From JBEKZQ01 sp049509675 (GTDB lineage: Bacteria; Planctomycetota; Planctomycetia; Pirellulales; Thermoguttaceae), in NCBI GenBank assembly GCA_049509675.1, contig JBEKZQ010000204.1:1-10894 (forward strand): a DNA stretch of 10,894 bases, written 5' to 3'. The position numbers and the translations under genes are program-made. The notes under the pieces were generated by a model. It was given only the letters and a program-made list of their open reading frames with translations. It was not told where the DNA came from and made no database searches. Shown here one piece after another: positions 6,795 to 10,894 of the stretch; within the stretch, counting starts at the first letter, position 1, and each line of letters begins with the position of its first letter.

Positions 6795-7079
6795 CTATAG
6801 CCCCGTGACGTCTCTCGCGCCGTGGATAACTCTGGCAATGACCACGCTCGCGCGTGTCTTGCGGAAGTAAACGGCGTAGCTGCCGAACGAGAAAACTCTG
6901 ATGCCGCGACCGAGATCCGGGCGTGCTTCACCGATCGATGGGTTCGTGGCCAGAACACGGAAGACACCTTCCAAAGCCGACCGTAAGCGGCGTGCCGCGA
7001 CCGGCTTGTCGCGCGCGACGTAGACCAGAATCTCCTTCAAGTCCCGCCTCGCCGGGCGGGAGACGGAAAGGCGGTTCAT
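6795..7079 (-). CDS. parE: ParE/RelE superfamily toxin of a type II toxin-antitoxin pair
   Basis: 94 residues, typical toxin length. The N-terminus VSRPARRDLKEILVYVARDKP fits the ParE pattern of an early helix pair, NPSIGEARPDLGRGIRVFSFGSYAVYF is the family's central strand region, and VVIARVIHGARDV near the end matches the conserved C-terminal VxRVxHGARD motif. ParE proteins typically poison DNA gyrase, whereas RelE relatives cut mRNA; sequence favours ParE, but activity is inferred. The ATG overlaps the antitoxin stop codon as ATGA, so the two are translationally coupled, with antitoxin first. No truncation or broken motif is visible, so the toxin is probably functional. It is the last gene of a minus-strand series and converges on the kinase. 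Confidence 0.85.
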   Translation of the reverse strand: MNRLSVSRPARRDLKEILVYVARDKPVAARRLRSALEGVFRVLATNPSIGEARPDLGRGIRVFSFGSYAVYFRKTRASVVIARVIHGARDVTGL

Positions 7080-7360
7080 TCGACGCTCTTCTCGCCCGCG
7101 ATGGTCGCATGCACCTCCGCTTCCAGTTCGTCAAAGAACGCCGCCAGCGAATCTTCGCTGTCGATCTCGATGCCTAAGCCGCGGTCCACTTCGGCGAGAG
7201 CCTCGTCGATTCCTTCCCGGAGACGCTGGTGTCGCACCTTGGAGTCCCGCAGGAATCGAATGGCGTCCGTCACCACCTCCTGCTCGTTGGCATACCTTCC
7301 CTCGGCGACCGCCTGATGCACGAATTGCTCGATATCCGCAGGCAAACTGACGTTGATCAT
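7076..7360 (-). CDS. parD: ParD-like ribbon-helix-helix antitoxin
   Basis: 94 residues. The first 45 (MINVSLPADIEQFVHQAVAEGRYANEQEVVTDAIRFL when joined) follow the ParD plan: a beta strand MINVSLP for DNA contact, then two helices around the GRY motif common in ParD. The rest is polar and acidic (EVDRGLGIEIDSEDSL...), the part that normally wraps the toxin. Such antitoxins neutralise ParE and repress their own promoter as a complex. The ATG at 7360 has GGAGA (plus-strand tctcc, 7370-7374) 9 nt upstream. It begins 113 bp after the nrdJ stop on the same strand, enough room for its own promoter. It is longer than the shortest ParD proteins (about 80 residues) but within family range. Confidence 0.85.
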   Translation of the reverse strand: MINVSLPADIEQFVHQAVAEGRYANEQEVVTDAIRFLRDSKVRHQRLREGIDEALAEVDRGLGIEIDSEDSLAAFFDELEAEVHATIAGEKSVE

Positions 7361-7473
7361 CGCTCAGTGTCTCCGCTGAGAATCCGCATCCCTTATCCTC
7401 CATATTCTACTATCTATGGGGCGGTGCAAGAAGATGGTGGAACGGGTTCTGCACTTTATCGCCCGGCGCGACC
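7361..7473 (-). promoter_or_regulatory. Intergenic region ahead of parD with candidate autoregulatory inverted repeats
   Basis: Two short inverted repeats lie here: ctcag (7363-7367) with ctgag (7376-7380), which enclose the parD Shine-Dalgarno, and ccata (7400-7404) with tatgg (7415-7419). On the minus strand TAGAAT (about 7405-7410) resembles a -10 box but has only a poor -35 partner (TTCTTG, 17 bp upstream). Toxin-antitoxin operators usually sit here, so these are reasonable candidates, but each arm is only 5 bp. Confidence 0.3.
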
Positions 7474-10509
<3,036 letters not shown>

Positions 10510-10516
10510 GGTCGAA

Positions 10517-10523
10517 CTCCTTT
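10517..10523 (-). promoter_or_regulatory. Shine-Dalgarno of nrdJ
   Basis: The minus strand reads AAAGGAG, 7 nt before the ATG at 10509. It fixes the start over downstream in-frame methionines. Confidence 0.8.
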
Positions 10524-10577
10524 CGCCGCTTGGAAGTGCAGCTTTCCCGCTTGATGATATGTATACTTCAGTTCACA

Positions 10578-10656
10578 CGGGAAAAGGGGACAGGCACCTT
10601 TTGCCGGAACGGCCCTTCGGGTGCTTCGCACAAAAGGTGCCTGTCCCCTTTTCCCG
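10578..10656. repeat. Perfect 26-bp inverted repeat (REP-like) in the nrdJ leader
   Basis: The 26 bases at 10578-10603 (starting cgggaaaaggggacaggcac) are the exact reverse complement of 10631-10656, around a 27-base centre. The arm core aaaaggggacaggcacc is one I recognise from dispersed bacterial palindromes, often discussed with REP-associated Y1 transposases; no such transposase gene is in the window. If transcribed with nrdJ it would fold into a very stable hairpin ending about 70 nt before the start codon. Confidence 0.85.
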
Positions 10657-10674
10657 CTGAAATGGCCACATCAG

Positions 10675-10721
10675 ACCCTATATATTGTATCCTTCTTGCC
10701 GTCAGATACAACATACAGGTG
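10675..10721 (-). promoter_or_regulatory. Tandem NrdR-box-like operator upstream of nrdJ
   Basis: Against the known NrdR box consensus acaCwAtATaTwGtgt, 10675-10690 (accctatatattgtat) matches 14 of 16 positions including the whole core. A weaker second site, 10706-10721 (atacaacatacaggtg), matches 10 of 16. Their starts are 31 bp apart, the three-helical-turn spacing known for NrdR operators. The first box lies 165 bp before the nrdJ ATG. NrdR is a zinc-ribbon/ATP-cone repressor of ribonucleotide reductase genes; its gene is not in this window. The count was made by eye. Confidence 0.65.
10684..10711 (-). promoter_or_regulatory. Candidate nrdJ promoter overlapping the NrdR boxes
   Basis: Minus strand: TACAAT (10689-10684) matches the -10 consensus at 5 of 6, with TTGTAT (10711-10706, 3 of 6) 16 bp upstream. 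The -10 lies inside box one and the -35 in box two, which would let NrdR block RNA polymerase directly. An alternative minus-strand promoter is TTGACC (10759-10754), 16 bp, TACACT (10737-10732), with a better -35 and poorer -10. The remaining bases to 10894 show no gene or motif I can support. Confidence 0.4.
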
Positions 10722-10894
10722 AGATCGTCCAAGTGTAGCCGTTTCTAAAGATAGGTCAATGAGTCTTGGAAAAAGTTGTCTTAAGGCCCTACAGATTCCC
10801 AGGTTAGGCAGAATTGGGCTGCTGGCGGCGTCAGCACCGCGTGCGTGCGTTGCTGCGCGCAAATGCCTACAGAAAAGCAGGTTGCGGAATAGGC

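Noticed and set aside
10671..10862. 63-codon minus-strand open frame upstream of nrdJ
   Set aside because: No Shine-Dalgarno, no family resemblance, and it overlaps the NrdR-like boxes and candidate promoter.
10510..10894. Cobalamin riboswitch ahead of the B12-dependent reductase
   Set aside because: I looked for a B12-box-like element on the minus strand and found none. The large hairpin is a symmetric dispersed repeat rather than a riboswitch fold.

Overview
The window looks like a high-GC chromosomal segment from a planctomycete, probably of the Pirellulales type. I infer this from three things: the class II (B12-dependent) ribonucleotide reductase with a C-terminal Cys-rich tail, the stand-alone Gfo/Idh/MocA oxidoreductase, and the dispersed hairpin repeats (cactggctctgccagtg and relatives) that I associate with that phylum. 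No rRNA, tRNA, CRISPR array or complete mobile element is visible, and taxonomy cannot be proven from this sequence alone.

Layout. Positions 1-35 (minus) hold the first 11 codons of a gene that runs off the left edge, possibly a transposase. A 378-base gap precedes a Gfo/Idh/MocA oxidoreductase (414-1457, plus). A repeat cluster (1458-1571) and a good sigma70-type promoter (1727-1755) lead into an exported S41 C-terminal processing protease with a TPR-like N-terminus and a PDZ domain (1878-3503, plus). A second repeat cluster (3539-3642) separates it from a soluble hybrid histidine kinase, GAF-HisKA-HATPase-REC-REC-Hpt (3831-6575, plus, GTG start). This kinase carries a palindromic repeat of about 123 bp translated in frame inside its ATPase domain.

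From 6795 to 10509 everything is on the minus strand, in transcription order nrdJ (10509-7474), parD (7360-7076), parE (7079-6795). parD and parE overlap by ATGA and form a type II toxin-antitoxin pair. The nrdJ leader contains, reading towards the gene, a tandem pair of NrdR-box-like palindromes 31 bp apart over a candidate promoter, a perfect 26-bp inverted repeat of the 'aaaaggggacaggcacc' type, and a strong AAAGGAG Shine-Dalgarno.

How the genes relate: there is no obvious pathway uniting the window. The oxidoreductase, protease and kinase are separated by repeat-filled gaps and look like independent units. parDE forms its own pair behind nrdJ. I do not see a clear new multi-gene system. 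The points most worth a second look are the repeat inside the kinase ATPase domain, the NrdR operator and hairpin arrangement of the nrdJ leader, the cysteine-rich GAF domain, and the clustering of one repeat family at gene ends.
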